From contig JAHHHZ010000023.1 in NCBI GenBank assembly GCA_019359095.1, forward strand, positions 62,001 to 126,000: a stretch of 64,000 nt of DNA, in the 5' to 3' direction. Position 1 is the stretch's first letter. Each line of letters opens with the position of its first letter. A model generated the notes under the pieces. The model did no database searches. It worked only from the letters and a program-made list of their open reading frames with translations, and was not told where the DNA came from. Below are positions 27,873-37,692 of this stretch, piece by piece. This DNA is from Pleurocapsa minor HA4230-MV1 (GTDB taxonomy: Bacteria; Cyanobacteriota; Cyanobacteriia; Cyanobacteriales; Xenococcaceae). Made by a program: the position numbers and the translations under genes.

Positions 27873-28937
27873 ATGGACATAGTTACTTTAGATGTAAATC
27901 ATCCTTTGTGGTTGGCAACCCTCGAACAATTGCCTCACGATGTATATCATCTACCAAACTATGTTGCCTTAGATGCTCGACGTACAGAGACTCTTCCCGA
28001 AGCATTTCTCTTACAGGATGACGATAAAATATTTTTTGCCCCCTATTTACTCCGTTCTTGTACTGATATTGCAAATTCTTTTGGGGCAGAAGTTTATGAC
28101 ATTATCTCTCCTTATGGTTATCCTGGCATCTTAATGAGTGATGCTGCTGCTAATCATCCAGAATTCCCTGATTTTGCCCTTCAGCAGTTTCTCCACACTT
28201 TACAGACCAGAGGAGTATGTTCAGCTTTTCTGCGATTACACCCAATCTTGGGAGAAAATTTTGCCAAAGTTTTTCTGTCAAATCCTTTAATCGAAAATGG
28301 TAAAACTGTCTCAATTGATTTGACTTTAGATGAAGCTAAGATTTGGGCAAAAACTCGTAAGGGACATCAAAGTACAATTAATAAATGTCTAAGATTAGGA
28401 TTTAGTGCCAAAACAGTATCCTTCACCGAATATATCGATGAATTTATTTCTATCTATGAAGAAACAATGAATCGGGTTAAGGCAATAGATATTTATTACT
28501 TTAGTCGTGATTACTTTGAAGGGTTATTAAAATTAGGCGAGAAAGTTCACTTAGGGATAGTTGAACTGCAAGGAGAAATTGTCTGTGCTTGCCTATTCTT
28601 TGAATCATGTGGCATTGTTCAGGCTCATTTAGGTGGCACCAAGAGTGAGTTTCTCAAGCAGTCTCCTTTTAACTTACTACTACATCAGATGCGACTTTGG
28701 GCAAAAGAAAGGGGAAATAAGTATCTACATATTGGCGGTGGCGTAGGTGGCAAGCACGATAATCTCTATACTTTTAAGTCAGGCTTTTCTAAACAGAGAC
28801 ATGAGTTTTTTACATTGCGCTCAGTGGTAGATTTAGAAAAATATAACGACTTACTACAGTTTAGGGCTAAGGCTATCAATAAATCTGTAGAAGAGCTACA
28901 GCAGTCCCAGTTTTTTCCCGCCTATCGTGCCAATTAG
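27873..28937 (+). CDS. FemAB-like/GNAT-fold acyltransferase
   Basis: The 354-residue protein resembles the FemAB/BioF2-like group with two GNAT-type halves. KGHQSTINKCLRLGF (about 168-182) is the typical R/K-rich linker before the second half, and CLFFESCG, QAHLGG, SPFNLLLHQMRLWAKERG and YLHIGGG follow in family order. Relatives transfer amino acids from aminoacyl-tRNA, or acyl groups, to peptidoglycan or glycans. There is no membrane helix or signal peptide. The acceptor is unknown, and a role in surface modification is only suggested by the family. Confidence 0.75.
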   Translation: MDIVTLDVNHPLWLATLEQLPHDVYHLPNYVALDARRTETLPEAFLLQDDDKIFFAPYLLRSCTDIANSFGAEVYDIISPYGYPGILMSDAAANHPEFPDFALQQFLHTLQTRGVCSAFLRLHPILGENFAKVFLSNPLIENGKTVSIDLTLDEAKIWAKTRKGHQSTINKCLRLGFSAKTVSFTEYIDEFISIYEETMNRVKAIDIYYFSRDYFEGLLKLGEKVHLGIVELQGEIVCACLFFESCGIVQAHLGGTKSEFLKQSPFNLLLHQMRLWAKERGNKYLHIGGGVGGKHDNLYTFKSGFSKQRHEFFTLRSVVDLEKYNDLLQFRAKAINKSVEELQQSQFFPAYRAN

Positions 28938-29247
28938 TAAATAAAGATCCTCCCACGATCCTAATGGTAATTAATTTTTGTAAAGTATCATTGCGACAGG
29001 TTTAGTTTTCTGGCTTGATAGGAGTAGCCAAATATCTATCGTGTTTTATAGCTCCTGTATATTTAGCTGGAGCTAAAGATAAGCAAAATTCGATCGCAGT
29101 CTTTTAACTAAGGATGAGCTAAATACTTTTGAATTGGGATATCGCACCACCCAAAAACAATTTTTCAGCCAACAAAAGACGATCGACAATAATTATCTTG
29201 ATTTAGCATCGATTCTTTAGTCTTATTAATAGGAGTAAATCTACACC
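28938..29247. other. Intergenic region with a hairpin and possible coding remnants
   Basis: A TAGCTCC/GGAGCTA hairpin lies at 29049-29075. Two short plus-strand open stretches look protein-like but lack ATG starts: one ending at the TAA just after 29100, and a 45-codon one at 29083-29220 in another frame. They may be the remains of a decayed gene or chance. An AGGAG at 29231-29235 serves the next gene. Confidence 0.35.
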
Positions 29248-29811
29248 ATGCAAATGCTTAAAAAAATATTCAATTCTGACAATAAATATTATTTAGAATT
29301 AGATGAACTGAAAGATTCTGAAGTAGTCCAATCGGCGTTAAAAACGGCGGAAAAGGCAACAGAAGTAGTTAAGGAAAAGGCGGTAGAAATAGCCAAATCT
29401 GAGCCAGTACAAGAGGTGGTAAAAACGGCTGAAGAAGCGGTGGAAACTGCCCAGAACAAGCTAGAATCAGCGATCGCTACTCAGGGTAAGCCTGCTCAGA
29501 CTAAATCTACCAAAGCTACTACCGCCAAGGGAAAAGCGTCAAAAAATGGCAAAGTGACTGAGTCTCAAGCAGTAAAAAAAGAGGTTAAGACTACCCCTCA
29601 AAATGGTGCATCATCATTCGAGCCTCCATTTTGGGTTGCAGCAATGAGCAAGACCAACTCAACAAATAATAGTAATGGTCAAATGGCGGAAGCAACCTTT
29701 GCTGCTAGCGATAACTTAATGCCTATTACAACTAAATATCGTCGCCGTCCTGGGGGCAGTTTAGCTAAGTTTAAAGCTATGGCTAAAACAGCTAAAACAC
29801 CCAGAAAATAA
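29248..29811 (+). CDS. Lys/Ala-rich cyanobacterial protein of unknown function
   Basis: A basic, low-complexity protein of 187 residues. The middle (about 20-125) is a chain of Ala/Glu/Lys helices with near-repeated VVKTAEEA/VVKEKA motifs, then Thr/Lys-rich linker. The C-terminal third is distinctive: FEPPFWVAAM near 128-137, and TTKYRRRPGGSLAKFKAMAK near the end. I recall a similar ending in other cyanobacterial proteins, which suggests the C-terminus is the conserved part. AGGAG sits 12 bases before the ATG. It may bind nucleic acid or an acidic partner because of its charge, but no function is known. A terminator hairpin follows. Confidence 0.65.
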   Translation: MQMLKKIFNSDNKYYLELDELKDSEVVQSALKTAEKATEVVKEKAVEIAKSEPVQEVVKTAEEAVETAQNKLESAIATQGKPAQTKSTKATTAKGKASKNGKVTESQAVKKEVKTTPQNGASSFEPPFWVAAMSKTNSTNNSNGQMAEATFAASDNLMPITTKYRRRPGGSLAKFKAMAKTAKTPRK

Positions 29812-29879
29812 GCAGTTATTATTATCAAATTGTTAGCTTCGTTGCTCTGTTATTTGATAGTTAAACAGCGATCGCCGAA

Positions 29880-29923
29880 GGAAGAATTACCTGCCTCAAG
29901 GTATTCTTCCATTTTGATTTTTT
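29880..29923 (+). terminator. Intrinsic terminator after the Lys/Ala-rich gene
   Basis: GGAAGAATTACC (29880-29891) pairs with GGTATTCTTCC (29900-29910) with one bulged base, and is followed by ATTTTGATTTTTT. A second hairpin, TATCAAAT/ATTTGATA, lies just upstream at 29823-29859. Confidence 0.7.
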
Positions 29924-30083
29924 CATTAATGATCTTTTGACACGAATTAAAATTCGGGAATTTTCTATCTTTAAGTTTTGCAGGGTAAAGCAATTGCCAG
30001 ATTAGCGACAAACTTTGTCCCCCTTTCCGATAAGATGAAAGTTGCCGCTTTTTTATTGAAGCTAGCGCTTAGTTTAGTTAGGA

Positions 30084-30128
30084 AACCCGTCTAATTTAAC
30101 TAGGCTTTTACATAGTTTGAAACGGGTT
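30084..30128 (+). other. Hairpin in the acpP leader
   Basis: AACCCGT (30084-30090) pairs with ACGGGTT (30122-30128) across a 31-base loop. It ends about 18 bases before the acpP ATG, close to the AAAGGA ribosome-binding site at 30133-30138, so it could affect translation. No protein-coding frame is seen between the upstream terminator and acpP. Confidence 0.45.
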
Positions 30129-30146
30129 ATTTAAAAGGAAAAATCA

Positions 30147-30392
30147 ATGAATCAAGAAATTTTTGAAAAAGTAAAAGGCATCGTCGTCGATCAACTAGAA
30201 GTAGAAGCCGATCGCGTTACTCCAGAGGCGAGCTTTGCTAATGATTTGGGTGCTGATTCTCTAGACACAGTAGAATTAGTTATGGCTTTAGAAGAAGAAT
30301 TTGATATTGAGATTCCTGACGAAGCAGCAGAACAAATAGATACCGTCGGCAAAGCAGTTGAGCATATTGCTACAGAGACTGCCGCAGCTTAA
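30147..30392 (+). CDS. acpP: Acyl carrier protein
   Basis: An acidic helical protein of 81 residues, the usual ACP length. Ser38 in [15 protein letters not shown] is the phosphopantetheine attachment site. It carries growing acyl chains in type II fatty acid synthesis in the cytoplasm. The start is well supported by AAAGGA eight bases upstream. It is followed 149 bases later by fabF and then by tktA, an order I recall from other cyanobacteria such as Synechocystis. Confidence 0.97.
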   Translation: MNQEIFEKVKGIVVDQLEVEADRVTPEASFANDLGADSLDTVELVMALEEEFDIEIPDEAAEQIDTVGKAVEHIATETAAA

Positions 30393-30541
30393 TTCTCGTC
30401 ATTCTGTTTAAGGGTGTCGATCGAGGCTGCCAACTTTATTGAAGTAATCGTCAAAAGTGTTCCAGCTTAATCGAGGATGAACATAATCAAGGGCAGCCTG
30501 AATCAATAAGTGCTACAGCAAAAGCGTATTAAAGAGCAAAA

Positions 30542-31792
30542 ATGACAAATAGGCAAAACAAGCGGGTTGTAATCACGGGCTTGGGTGCAATTACCCCCAT
30601 TGGTAAAAATCTAGCGGACTATTGGGATAGTTTATTGCAGGGGCGAAGTGGAGTAGGTGCAGTAACTCTATTTGATGCCTCAGAACACGCCTGTCAAATT
30701 GCTGCGGAAGTTAAGAACTTCGATCCTCACGAGTATCTCGATAAAAAAGATGCCAAACGGATGGATCGCTTCGCTCAATTTGGTGTTTGCGCCAGTATAC
30801 AAGCGATCGCCGATGCCCAACTGGAAATTAATGAGCTTAATGCCGATCGGGTGGGAGTCCTAATTGGTACAGGGGTGGGAGGTCTTAGAGTAATGGAAAC
30901 TCAAAATGAAAATCTGCTCACCAAAGGGCCCAAAAAAGTAAGCCCCTTCACAATTCCCATGATGATCGCCAATATGGCAGCGGGTTTGACGGCAATTCAT
31001 ACGGGAGCTAAAGGCCCCAATTCTTGCACGGTAACGGCCTGTGCTGCGGGTTCTCATGCCATTGGTGATGCTTTTCGGTTAATTCAGGGAGGCTATGCCG
31101 AGGCGATGATTTGTGGAGGCGCAGAAGCGGCAGTGACTCCTCTTTCCTTTGCTGGTTTCAGCTCGGCAAAAGCACTTTCTACTCGTAACGACAGCCCAGA
31201 AAATGCTAGTAGACCATTCGATCGCGATCGCGATGGTTTTGTCATGGGGGAAGGTTCGGGGATTTTATTGCTGGAAGAACTCGAACAAGCGCTTAAGCGT
31301 GGTGCCAGAATTTATGCGGAGATTGTCGGCTATGGTATGACCTGTGATGCCTATCACATGACCTCTCCTGTACCTGGGGGACAGGGTGCTACTAAAGCGA
31401 TTGAGCTAGCGTTAGCAGATGGAAATTTAAATCCTAATCAAGTTGATTATATTAATGCCCACGGTACTAGTACTCAGGCTAATGACTCCAACGAAACTAA
31501 GGCCATTAAAAAGGCGTTGGGAGAAAGAGCAAGTCAAATCACAGTTAGCTCTACTAAGTCGATGACTGGTCATTTATTAGGTGGTTCTGGGGGAATTGAG
31601 GCCGTGGCTACAGTAATGGCGATCGCCAATAATCGAGTTCCACCCACTATTAATCTAGAAAATCTCGATCCAGATTGTGATTTAGACTATGTACCTAATT
31701 CTAGTAGAGAGCAGGAAGTAAACGTTGCCCTATCAAATTCCTTTGGTTTTGGCGGTCATAACGTTACTCTAGCTTTTAAAAAATATAGCTAA
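30542..31792 (+). CDS. fabF: Beta-ketoacyl-ACP synthase II
   Basis: The 416-residue condensing enzyme has the Cys-His-His triad: Cys167 in TACAAGSHA, His307 in NAHGTSTQANDS and His344 in KSMTGHLLGG. It condenses malonyl-ACP with acyl-ACP in chain elongation, including C16 to C18. The N-terminal VVITGLGAITPIG is standard. It lies directly downstream of acpP, its carrier. Confidence 0.96.
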   Translation: MTNRQNKRVVITGLGAITPIGKNLADYWDSLLQGRSGVGAVTLFDASEHACQIAAEVKNFDPHEYLDKKDAKRMDRFAQFGVCASIQAIADAQLEINELNADRVGVLIGTGVGGLRVMETQNENLLTKGPKKVSPFTIPMMIANMAAGLTAIHTGAKGPNSCTVTACAAGSHAIGDAFRLIQGGYAEAMICGGAEAAVTPLSFAGFSSAKALSTRNDSPENASRPFDRDRDGFVMGEGSGILLLEELEQALKRGARIYAEIVGYGMTCDAYHMTSPVPGGQGATKAIELALADGNLNPNQVDYINAHGTSTQANDSNETKAIKKALGERASQITVSSTKSMTGHLLGGSGGIEAVATVMAIANNRVPPTINLENLDPDCDLDYVPNSSREQEVNVALSNSFGFGGHNVTLAFKKYS

Positions 31793-32094
31793 ATCATTCA
31801 AATTTATTTTAAGCACAGATCGACGAATTAAAACTCTATAGTTTATGTTTTAATAGCCTCAAGCTAATAGTTAAGCAATTAAATTATTGATTGGCTGCTC
31901 ACGGGGTGATGAGTCGATCTAAATTTTAAAATTTTAAAAGTGTTGGAACTTGCTAGCCGTTCCGATAGGATGAGAAGATAAACACAAGACTTGACATCAG
32001 AACCTTAAAATCTAGTCTGAATCAAAGCTCCTTTAGTAGTGTCCAAGCATACCCAAATTTTTTGTTTGCTCAGTAGTTTATTTATATAACCAAT
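31793..32094. other. Leader region of tktA
   Basis: About 300 bases with no gene. It contains a TTTTAAAATTTTAAAA palindrome near 31924-31939 and a TTGACA near 31991 that lacks a -10 box at the proper distance. The tktA promoter should be here, as no terminator or promoter stands out clearly between fabF and tktA. Confidence 0.4.
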
Positions 32095-34122
32095 ATGGTA
32101 GTTGCCACCCAATCAACTAAATCAGTTGAAGAACTTTGTATTAATTCGATTCGTTTTTTGGCAGTAGATGCCATAGAAAAAGCTAGTTCTGGACATCCAG
32201 GATTACCGATGGGCGCAGCGCCGATGGCTTTTGTGCTGTGGGATAAGTTCATGCGTTATAACCCGAAGAACCCTAAATGGTTCAACCGCGATCGCTTTGT
32301 ACTTTCTGCTGGTCATGGGTCGATGTTGCAGTATGCTCTACTCTACCTCGCAGGCTATGATAGTGTCTCCATCGAAGATATTAAGCAGTTTCGTCAATGG
32401 GGTTCAAGTACCCCTGGACACCCCGAAAATTTTGTAACATCTGGGATCGAAGTTACTACAGGGCCATTAGGTCAAGGTATTGCTAATGGTGTTGGCTTGG
32501 CGCTAGCAGAAGCTCATTTAGCAGCGAAATTTAATAAGCCCGATGCCACTTTAGTCGATCATTACACCTATGTAATTGTGGGTGATGGCTGCAACATGGA
32601 GGGTATTTCTGGAGAAGCTTGCTCGTTTGCGGGACACCAAGGATTAGGTAAATTAATTGCCTTTTACGACGACAACCACATTTCGATTGATGGATCGACA
32701 GATGTAGCCTTTACTGAAGACGTTTCTAAGCGTTTTGAAGCTTATGGCTGGCACGTATTGCATGTTGAAGATGGGAATACAGATCTAGATGCGATCGCCA
32801 AAGCAATTGAAGAAGCTAAATCCGTCACCGACAAGCCAACTATGATCAAGGTGACGACCATTATTGGTTATGGTGCGCCAAATAAGCAAAATACTGGTGG
32901 TATTCACGGTTCTGCTTTAGGTGAAGACGAAATCAAGCTCACCCGCGAAAACTTAGGCTGGAACTACGAACCATTTGAAATTCCTGACGAAGCTCTTAGC
33001 CATATGCGCAAAGCAGTAGAGCGTGGTGCAGCAGATGAGCAAGCTTGGAATCAGGTAATGTCTGACTATAAAGCTAAGTATCCCCAAGAAGCAGCAGAAT
33101 TTGAGCGTTTCCTTAGTGGTAAATTACCCGACGGTTGGTCAGATGTCTTACCAACATTTACCCCCGAAGATAAAGGATTGGCAACTCGTAAGTATTCAGA
33201 AGGTTGCTTAAACAAATTGGCTCCTGTGGTTACCGAATTGATCGGTGGTTCGGCAGATTTAACCCACTCTAATTTGACTGAGTTAAAAGGCTTTGGCGAT
33301 TTCCAAAAAGGTGCTTATCAAAACCGTAACATTCACTTTGGTGTACGGGAACATGGAATGGGTGCAATTTGTAACGGAATGGCGCTACACTCTTCGGGAT
33401 TAATTCCTTATGGTGCGACCTTCCTCATCTTTACCGACTATATGCGGGCGGCAATTCGCCTTTCTGCATTGTCAGAAGTAGGAGTAATTTGGGTCATGAC
33501 TCATGACTCCATCGGTCAAGGTGAAGATGGGCCAACACACCAACCCATAGAAACTATCGCTTCTTTAAGAGCTATTCCCGACTTGACAGTTATTCGTCCT
33601 GCGGATGGCAACGAAGTTTCAGGAGCGTATAAAATTGCGATTGAATACGCTAAACAAAACAAACCAACATTGCTTGCACTATCTCGCCAAGGCGTACCCA
33701 ACCTAGCAGGTAGTTCCATCGAAAAAACGACTAAAGGTGCTTATGTTCTTTCCTGTGGTTTTGCGCCTGAAGAATTAGATCTAATTTTGATTGGTACTGG
33801 TAGTGAAGTACAGCTTTGCGTTGGTGCTGCCGAAAAACTAATTGCTGATGGTAAGAAAGTGCGGGTTGTCTCCATGCCTTCTTGGGAACTGTTTGAAGCT
33901 CAAGATCAAGCCTATCGAGATTCAGTACTACCTAAAGTTGCTGCCAAACGTCTTTCTGTGGAAGCGGGAACTAGTTTCGGTTGGCAAAAATACACTGGTA
34001 GTGAAGGTGGCTCCGTCAGTATTGAGCGCTTTGGCGCATCCGCTCCTGGTGCTACTGTGATGGATAAATTTGGTTTCAGTGTTGATAATGTCGTCGCTAA
34101 AGCCAAAGAAATTATTGGTTAG
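32095..34122 (+). CDS. tktA: Transketolase
   Basis: At 675 residues this is a complete transketolase of the Calvin cycle and pentose phosphate pathway, moving two-carbon units between sugar phosphates with thiamine diphosphate. Visible marks are His34 in [10 protein letters not shown], His74 in [10 protein letters not shown], the ThDP motif GDGCNMEG at 163-170 with DDNH at 192-195, and the second-domain [11 protein letters not shown] holding the Glu that activates the cofactor. The gene ends at a strong terminator. Carbon fixation and fatty acid genes are adjacent here (acpP-fabF-tktA). Confidence 0.97.
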   Translation: MVVATQSTKSVEELCINSIRFLAVDAIEKASSGHPGLPMGAAPMAFVLWDKFMRYNPKNPKWFNRDRFVLSAGHGSMLQYALLYLAGYDSVSIEDIKQFRQWGSSTPGHPENFVTSGIEVTTGPLGQGIANGVGLALAEAHLAAKFNKPDATLVDHYTYVIVGDGCNMEGISGEACSFAGHQGLGKLIAFYDDNHISIDGSTDVAFTEDVSKRFEAYGWHVLHVEDGNTDLDAIAKAIEEAKSVTDKPTMIKVTTIIGYGAPNKQNTGGIHGSALGEDEIKLTRENLGWNYEPFEIPDEALSHMRKAVERGAADEQAWNQVMSDYKAKYPQEAAEFERFLSGKLPDGWSDVLPTFTPEDKGLATRKYSEGCLNKLAPVVTELIGGSADLTHSNLTELKGFGDFQKGAYQNRNIHFGVREHGMGAICNGMALHSSGLIPYGATFLIFTDYMRAAIRLSALSEVGVIWVMTHDSIGQGEDGPTHQPIETIASLRAIPDLTVIRPADGNEVSGAYKIAIEYAKQNKPTLLALSRQGVPNLAGSSIEKTTKGAYVLSCGFAPEELDLILIGTGSEVQLCVGAAEKLIADGKKVRVVSMPSWELFEAQDQAYRDSVLPKVAAKRLSVEAGTSFGWQKYTGSEGGSVSIERFGASAPGATVMDKFGFSVDNVVAKAKEIIG

Positions 34123-34162
34123 TTTGAACCCAGTAACATTAGTTTGATTAATTTGATTATTT

Positions 34163-34188
34163 AGCCCTGTGATTACACAGGGTTTTTT
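34163..34188 (+). terminator. Intrinsic terminator of tktA
   Basis: CCCTGTG (34165-34171), a four-base loop ATTA, then CACAGGG (34176-34182) and six T residues. It lies 42 bases after the tktA stop codon and between tktA and the convergent signal peptidase gene. Confidence 0.9.
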
Positions 34189-34214
34189 GCTGATTATTTC
34201 TAATTATTTTTTGG

Positions 34215-35312
34215 TTATTTGCCGATCAGTGAACCAGCGCGAGCAAAAGGATAAAATCGCTGAGTAGCCTTGCCGATAATATTCTGACGGGGAACAAACC
34301 CCCAGTAATGGCTATCATAGCTATTATTGCGATTGTCACCCAAAACGAAATAAGAATTAGCTGCAACTACTTGAGTTTTGTATTCATAGTTAGGCAAATC
34401 TTGAATATAATTTTCCTGTAATGGCCGATCATTAATATATACTTTTCCGTCCTCGATCTGGATTTTATCCCCTGGTAGCCCAATAATGCGCTTAATAAAA
34501 GCTTCGTGGTAGTCTTGCTGCTGTAATGCTTCAGTTGGTGAAAAGATAATAATATCTCCTCGTTGAGGTGGACTAAATCGATAAGCCAACTTGTTAATGA
34601 TCAGGCGATCGTTAACTTGCAAAGTTGGCAGCATTGATTCTGCGGGAATGTATCGAGCTTCAGCGATAAACCCACGGATAAAGAGCGCCAAAAATAGGGG
34701 ATACAAAAAGATAGCGCCAATTAATCCAGCGATAAATCCGACGATGATTTTTCGCGATCGCTCTCGACGCATCGGAGCAGAAGCATAAGCGTGATATGGA
34801 GCAAAGAAGATTAAAAAAATCTGCAATAAGGCTGCAAGTATAGTAATAACAATTGGTATCTGCGGACTAGATACAAAAAAAGTGGCGATAAAAGCAGCAA
34901 CAAATAGACTACCCAGCAACCATTTTTCGAGATAAGCATGTCCTAATCCAGGAATAAATCCCGATAAAAAAACCCCTAACCAAGCATCTTTATTTTGCTT
35001 GCGGGCAGATTCAAACTCTCGCGAATTTCTTCTTCTCGCCGTCTGATGGGCATCAAATAAATTCCAGATTGGTAAGATTGCTAAGGCAATTATTAAGACA
35101 GCAATACCGAGCCAATAGTTACCCTTGGAGTTAATCAGCAGCAAAATAGCGATGACGAGCAAAAGAAAATAGCTGAATAAAATAATGTATCCTTTAAGAA
35201 CCTTTCCCGCATAAATTTGCCCTATACCTGGCAAAAGCTTGGATAAATTAACGGCAAGCCACGGTTCTTTATTGTTTGTTTCTTGAGATGAAGGTTGTTG
35301 AGATTGATTCAT
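34215..35312 (-). CDS. lepB: Signal peptidase I with duplicated N-terminal membrane domain
   Basis: The 365-residue protein has a C-terminal type I signal peptidase: catalytic Ser226 in PAESMLPTL, general base Lys274 in FIKRIIGLPGD, and GDNRNNSYDSHYWG at 325-338. It cleaves signal peptides of exported proteins on the outer face of the membrane. Before it stand two copies of a two-helix module, each with a PG(I/L)G motif (PGIGQIYAGK at 28-37, PGLGHAYLEK at 121-130), giving about five extra helices. Ordinary LepB proteins are about 190-220 residues, so this is a fusion. It is convergent with tktA. Confidence 0.9.
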   Translation of the reverse strand: MNQSQQPSSQETNNKEPWLAVNLSKLLPGIGQIYAGKVLKGYIILFSYFLLLVIAILLLINSKGNYWLGIAVLIIALAILPIWNLFDAHQTARRRNSREFESARKQNKDAWLGVFLSGFIPGLGHAYLEKWLLGSLFVAAFIATFFVSSPQIPIVITILAALLQIFLIFFAPYHAYASAPMRRERSRKIIVGFIAGLIGAIFLYPLFLALFIRGFIAEARYIPAESMLPTLQVNDRLIINKLAYRFSPPQRGDIIIFSPTEALQQQDYHEAFIKRIIGLPGDKIQIEDGKVYINDRPLQENYIQDLPNYEYKTQVVAANSYFVLGDNRNNSYDSHYWGFVPRQNIIGKATQRFYPFARAGSLIGK

Positions 35313-35542
35313 AAACTCATGCTTATTTAAACTGAGCTAAATTTTATCAAAAAGATTTTAGCTTTTTGTCCAATAAACTTATCTGAACCTTAGCAGTAGC
35401 AAGACGTGACGAAAGAGAAGAAATTAATCCTGTTTCTAGTTTGCGATCGCTATTATCAATCATTACTTGGTATAAACTAAAACTGAAAACGGCTGTAAAA
35501 CTTTAATAGCGCGATCGCACAATAACCATAATCAACCTGAGC

Positions 35543-37600
35543 TTAATCAGTGATACCCCAACAAGTTAGTAAAAAAGCATACTCAAAAGCAGTTTCTTTA
35601 AGTTGTTCGTAACGTCCCGATGCACCGCCATGTCCTGCATCCATGTTGGTTTTTAGCAGTAGTAAATTATTGTCGGTTTTAAGATCGCGCAATTTGGCCG
35701 TCCATTTAGCTGGTTCCCAGTAAGCAACGCGAGGATCGTTCAAACCAGCAGTGATTAATAAATGAGGATAGTTTTGAGCTGTGACGTTATCGTAAGGGGA
35801 ATAGGATTTCATGTAGTCATAGTCAGTTTTTTGTTGGGGATTTCCCCATTCTTCCCATTCAATCACCGTCAGAGGGAGAGATGGATCGAGAATAGTAGTA
35901 ACTACATCTACAAAAGGAACATCGGCGATCGCAATTTTAAATAAATCGGGACGCATATTCAGCACAGCACCGATTAATAAACCACCTGCACTACCACCAT
36001 TGATGGCAAGATGTTGGGGAGAAGTCCATTTTGATTGGATTAAATGTTCGGCACAGGAAATAAAATCGGTAAAAGTATTTTTTTTATGTAATAGTTTGCC
36101 CTCTTCGTACCATTTGCGTCCTTTTTCCGAACCACCTCTAATATGGGCGATCGCATAAACGACACCGCGATCTAGTAAAGATAGACGAATTGAAGAGAAA
36201 TACACGGGATAATTTGCCCCATATGAACCGTAAGCAGTTAAGAAGCAAGGATTTGTACTATTTTTCTCCATCCCTTGTTTGTAAACTAGAGAAATAGGGA
36301 TAGAAGTTCCATCAGAGGCTGTGGCATAGACTCTTTCGCTGACATATTGGGTGCGATCGTAACCTCCTAATACGGGAGTTTCTTTTTTTAATTCTCTTTC
36401 TTTGGTATCTAAGTTGTAATCAAAAATAGAGTTTGGAGTTATCAAAGAAGTGTAGCTAAAGCGAAAGATATTGGTGTTGTATTCGAGATTACCCGCATCA
36501 CCTGCTGAATAAATCGGTTCGGGAAACGAGATATAGTGTTCTTCCCCTGTAGAAAATTTATGTATTCTAAGTTTGGGAACTCCTTCTTCTTGTTCGTAGA
36601 TAATTAAATGGTCGCTAAAAGCACTAACACCTAAAAGATAAATTTCTTCTCGATGGGGTATTACCGTCTGCCAATTTTCTTTACTAATATTATTAACTGG
36701 GGTTTTCATTAATTTAAAATTAATTGCCCCTTCGTTAGTGGTGATGTAAAAATATTCACCGTGATGGGTTAGAGAATATTCAATTCCAGTCGATCGCGGT
36801 TGGAAAATTTGGAAAGAACCTGTCGGTTGATTGGCGTCGAGATAATGAACCTCGGATGTCACCATGCTACCCAAACTGAGAATGAGATAAGCATCACTGG
36901 CGGTTTTATCAACAGCTAGAAAGTAAGCTTCATCTGTTTCTTGATAGATTAAGACATCATTGTCAACAGCATCTTCTAAGGAATGACGAAATAAGCGATC
37001 GGGTCGATTGGCACTATCAACTTTGATATAAAATACAGTCTGGTTGTCATTTGCCCAAACGAAAGAATAATAAGTGTCGGGAATACTTTCGGTATAGACT
37101 TCTCTGGTATTTAAATCGAGAAAATAGAGAGTATATTTTTCTGCCCCAGTAGTGTCTATCGAGTAGGCTAAAATTTGATGGTTGGGACTGACAGAAAGTA
37201 CTCCCACAGCAAAATATTCATGTCCTTCGGCAAGTTGATTTTGGTCGAGTAGTATCTCTTCTGGCGCGTCCACACTACCTTCTTTGCGGCAAAAAATCCC
37301 ATAAGCTTTGCCTTCTTCTGTACGAGTGTAGTAATAATAATTATCCTTGCGCGAAGGAACAGAAAGATCGGTTTCTTGGATGCGAGATAGCATTTCTTGA
37401 TAGAGATCTGCTTGCAATGACTCTGTATGTTTCATCATTGCTTCTGTATATTGATTTTCCGCCTCCAAGTAAGCAATGACTTCAGAATTTTCGCGCGTAC
37501 GTAACCAGTGATAATCGTCGAGCCTTTCATCTCCATGAATCGAGTGGATATGAGCATGTTTTTGGGCGATAGGTGGGGAAAGTTGCTCTCGATCGGTCAT
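35543..37600 (-). CDS. ptrB: Oligopeptidase B (S9A prolyl oligopeptidase family)
   Basis: The 685-residue cytoplasmic serine peptidase has an N-terminal seven-bladed beta-propeller (about 75-410) and a C-terminal alpha/beta hydrolase. The catalytic triad is Ser537 in NGGSAGGLL, Asp622 in GLNDPRV and His657 in DAGHGG. The RGGSEKGRKWYEEGK stretch is typical of oligopeptidase B, which cuts after Arg/Lys in short peptides. No signal peptide. The sppA gene lies 92 bases upstream on the same strand, so the two peptidases may share a transcript. Confidence 0.93.
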   Translation of the reverse strand: MTDREQLSPPIAQKHAHIHSIHGDERLDDYHWLRTRENSEVIAYLEAENQYTEAMMKHTESLQADLYQEMLSRIQETDLSVPSRKDNYYYYTRTEEGKAYGIFCRKEGSVDAPEEILLDQNQLAEGHEYFAVGVLSVSPNHQILAYSIDTTGAEKYTLYFLDLNTREVYTESIPDTYYSFVWANDNQTVFYIKVDSANRPDRLFRHSLEDAVDNDVLIYQETDEAYFLAVDKTASDAYLILSLGSMVTSEVHYLDANQPTGSFQIFQPRSTGIEYSLTHHGEYFYITTNEGAINFKLMKTPVNNISKENWQTVIPHREEIYLLGVSAFSDHLIIYEQEEGVPKLRIHKFSTGEEHYISFPEPIYSAGDAGNLEYNTNIFRFSYTSLITPNSIFDYNLDTKERELKKETPVLGGYDRTQYVSERVYATASDGTSIPISLVYKQGMEKNSTNPCFLTAYGSYGANYPVYFSSIRLSLLDRGVVYAIAHIRGGSEKGRKWYEEGKLLHKKNTFTDFISCAEHLIQSKWTSPQHLAINGGSAGGLLIGAVLNMRPDLFKIAIADVPFVDVVTTILDPSLPLTVIEWEEWGNPQQKTDYDYMKSYSPYDNVTAQNYPHLLITAGLNDPRVAYWEPAKWTAKLRDLKTDNNLLLLKTNMDAGHGGASGRYEQLKETAFEYAFLLTCWGITD

Positions 37601-37692
37601 TTTGATAGAGTTTTAATTTTTACGAGTTTAATGCGGTCAATTTTTAGTTTAACTCTTTAACTCTTTAGCTCTTTAACCATAAACAATAAGAT

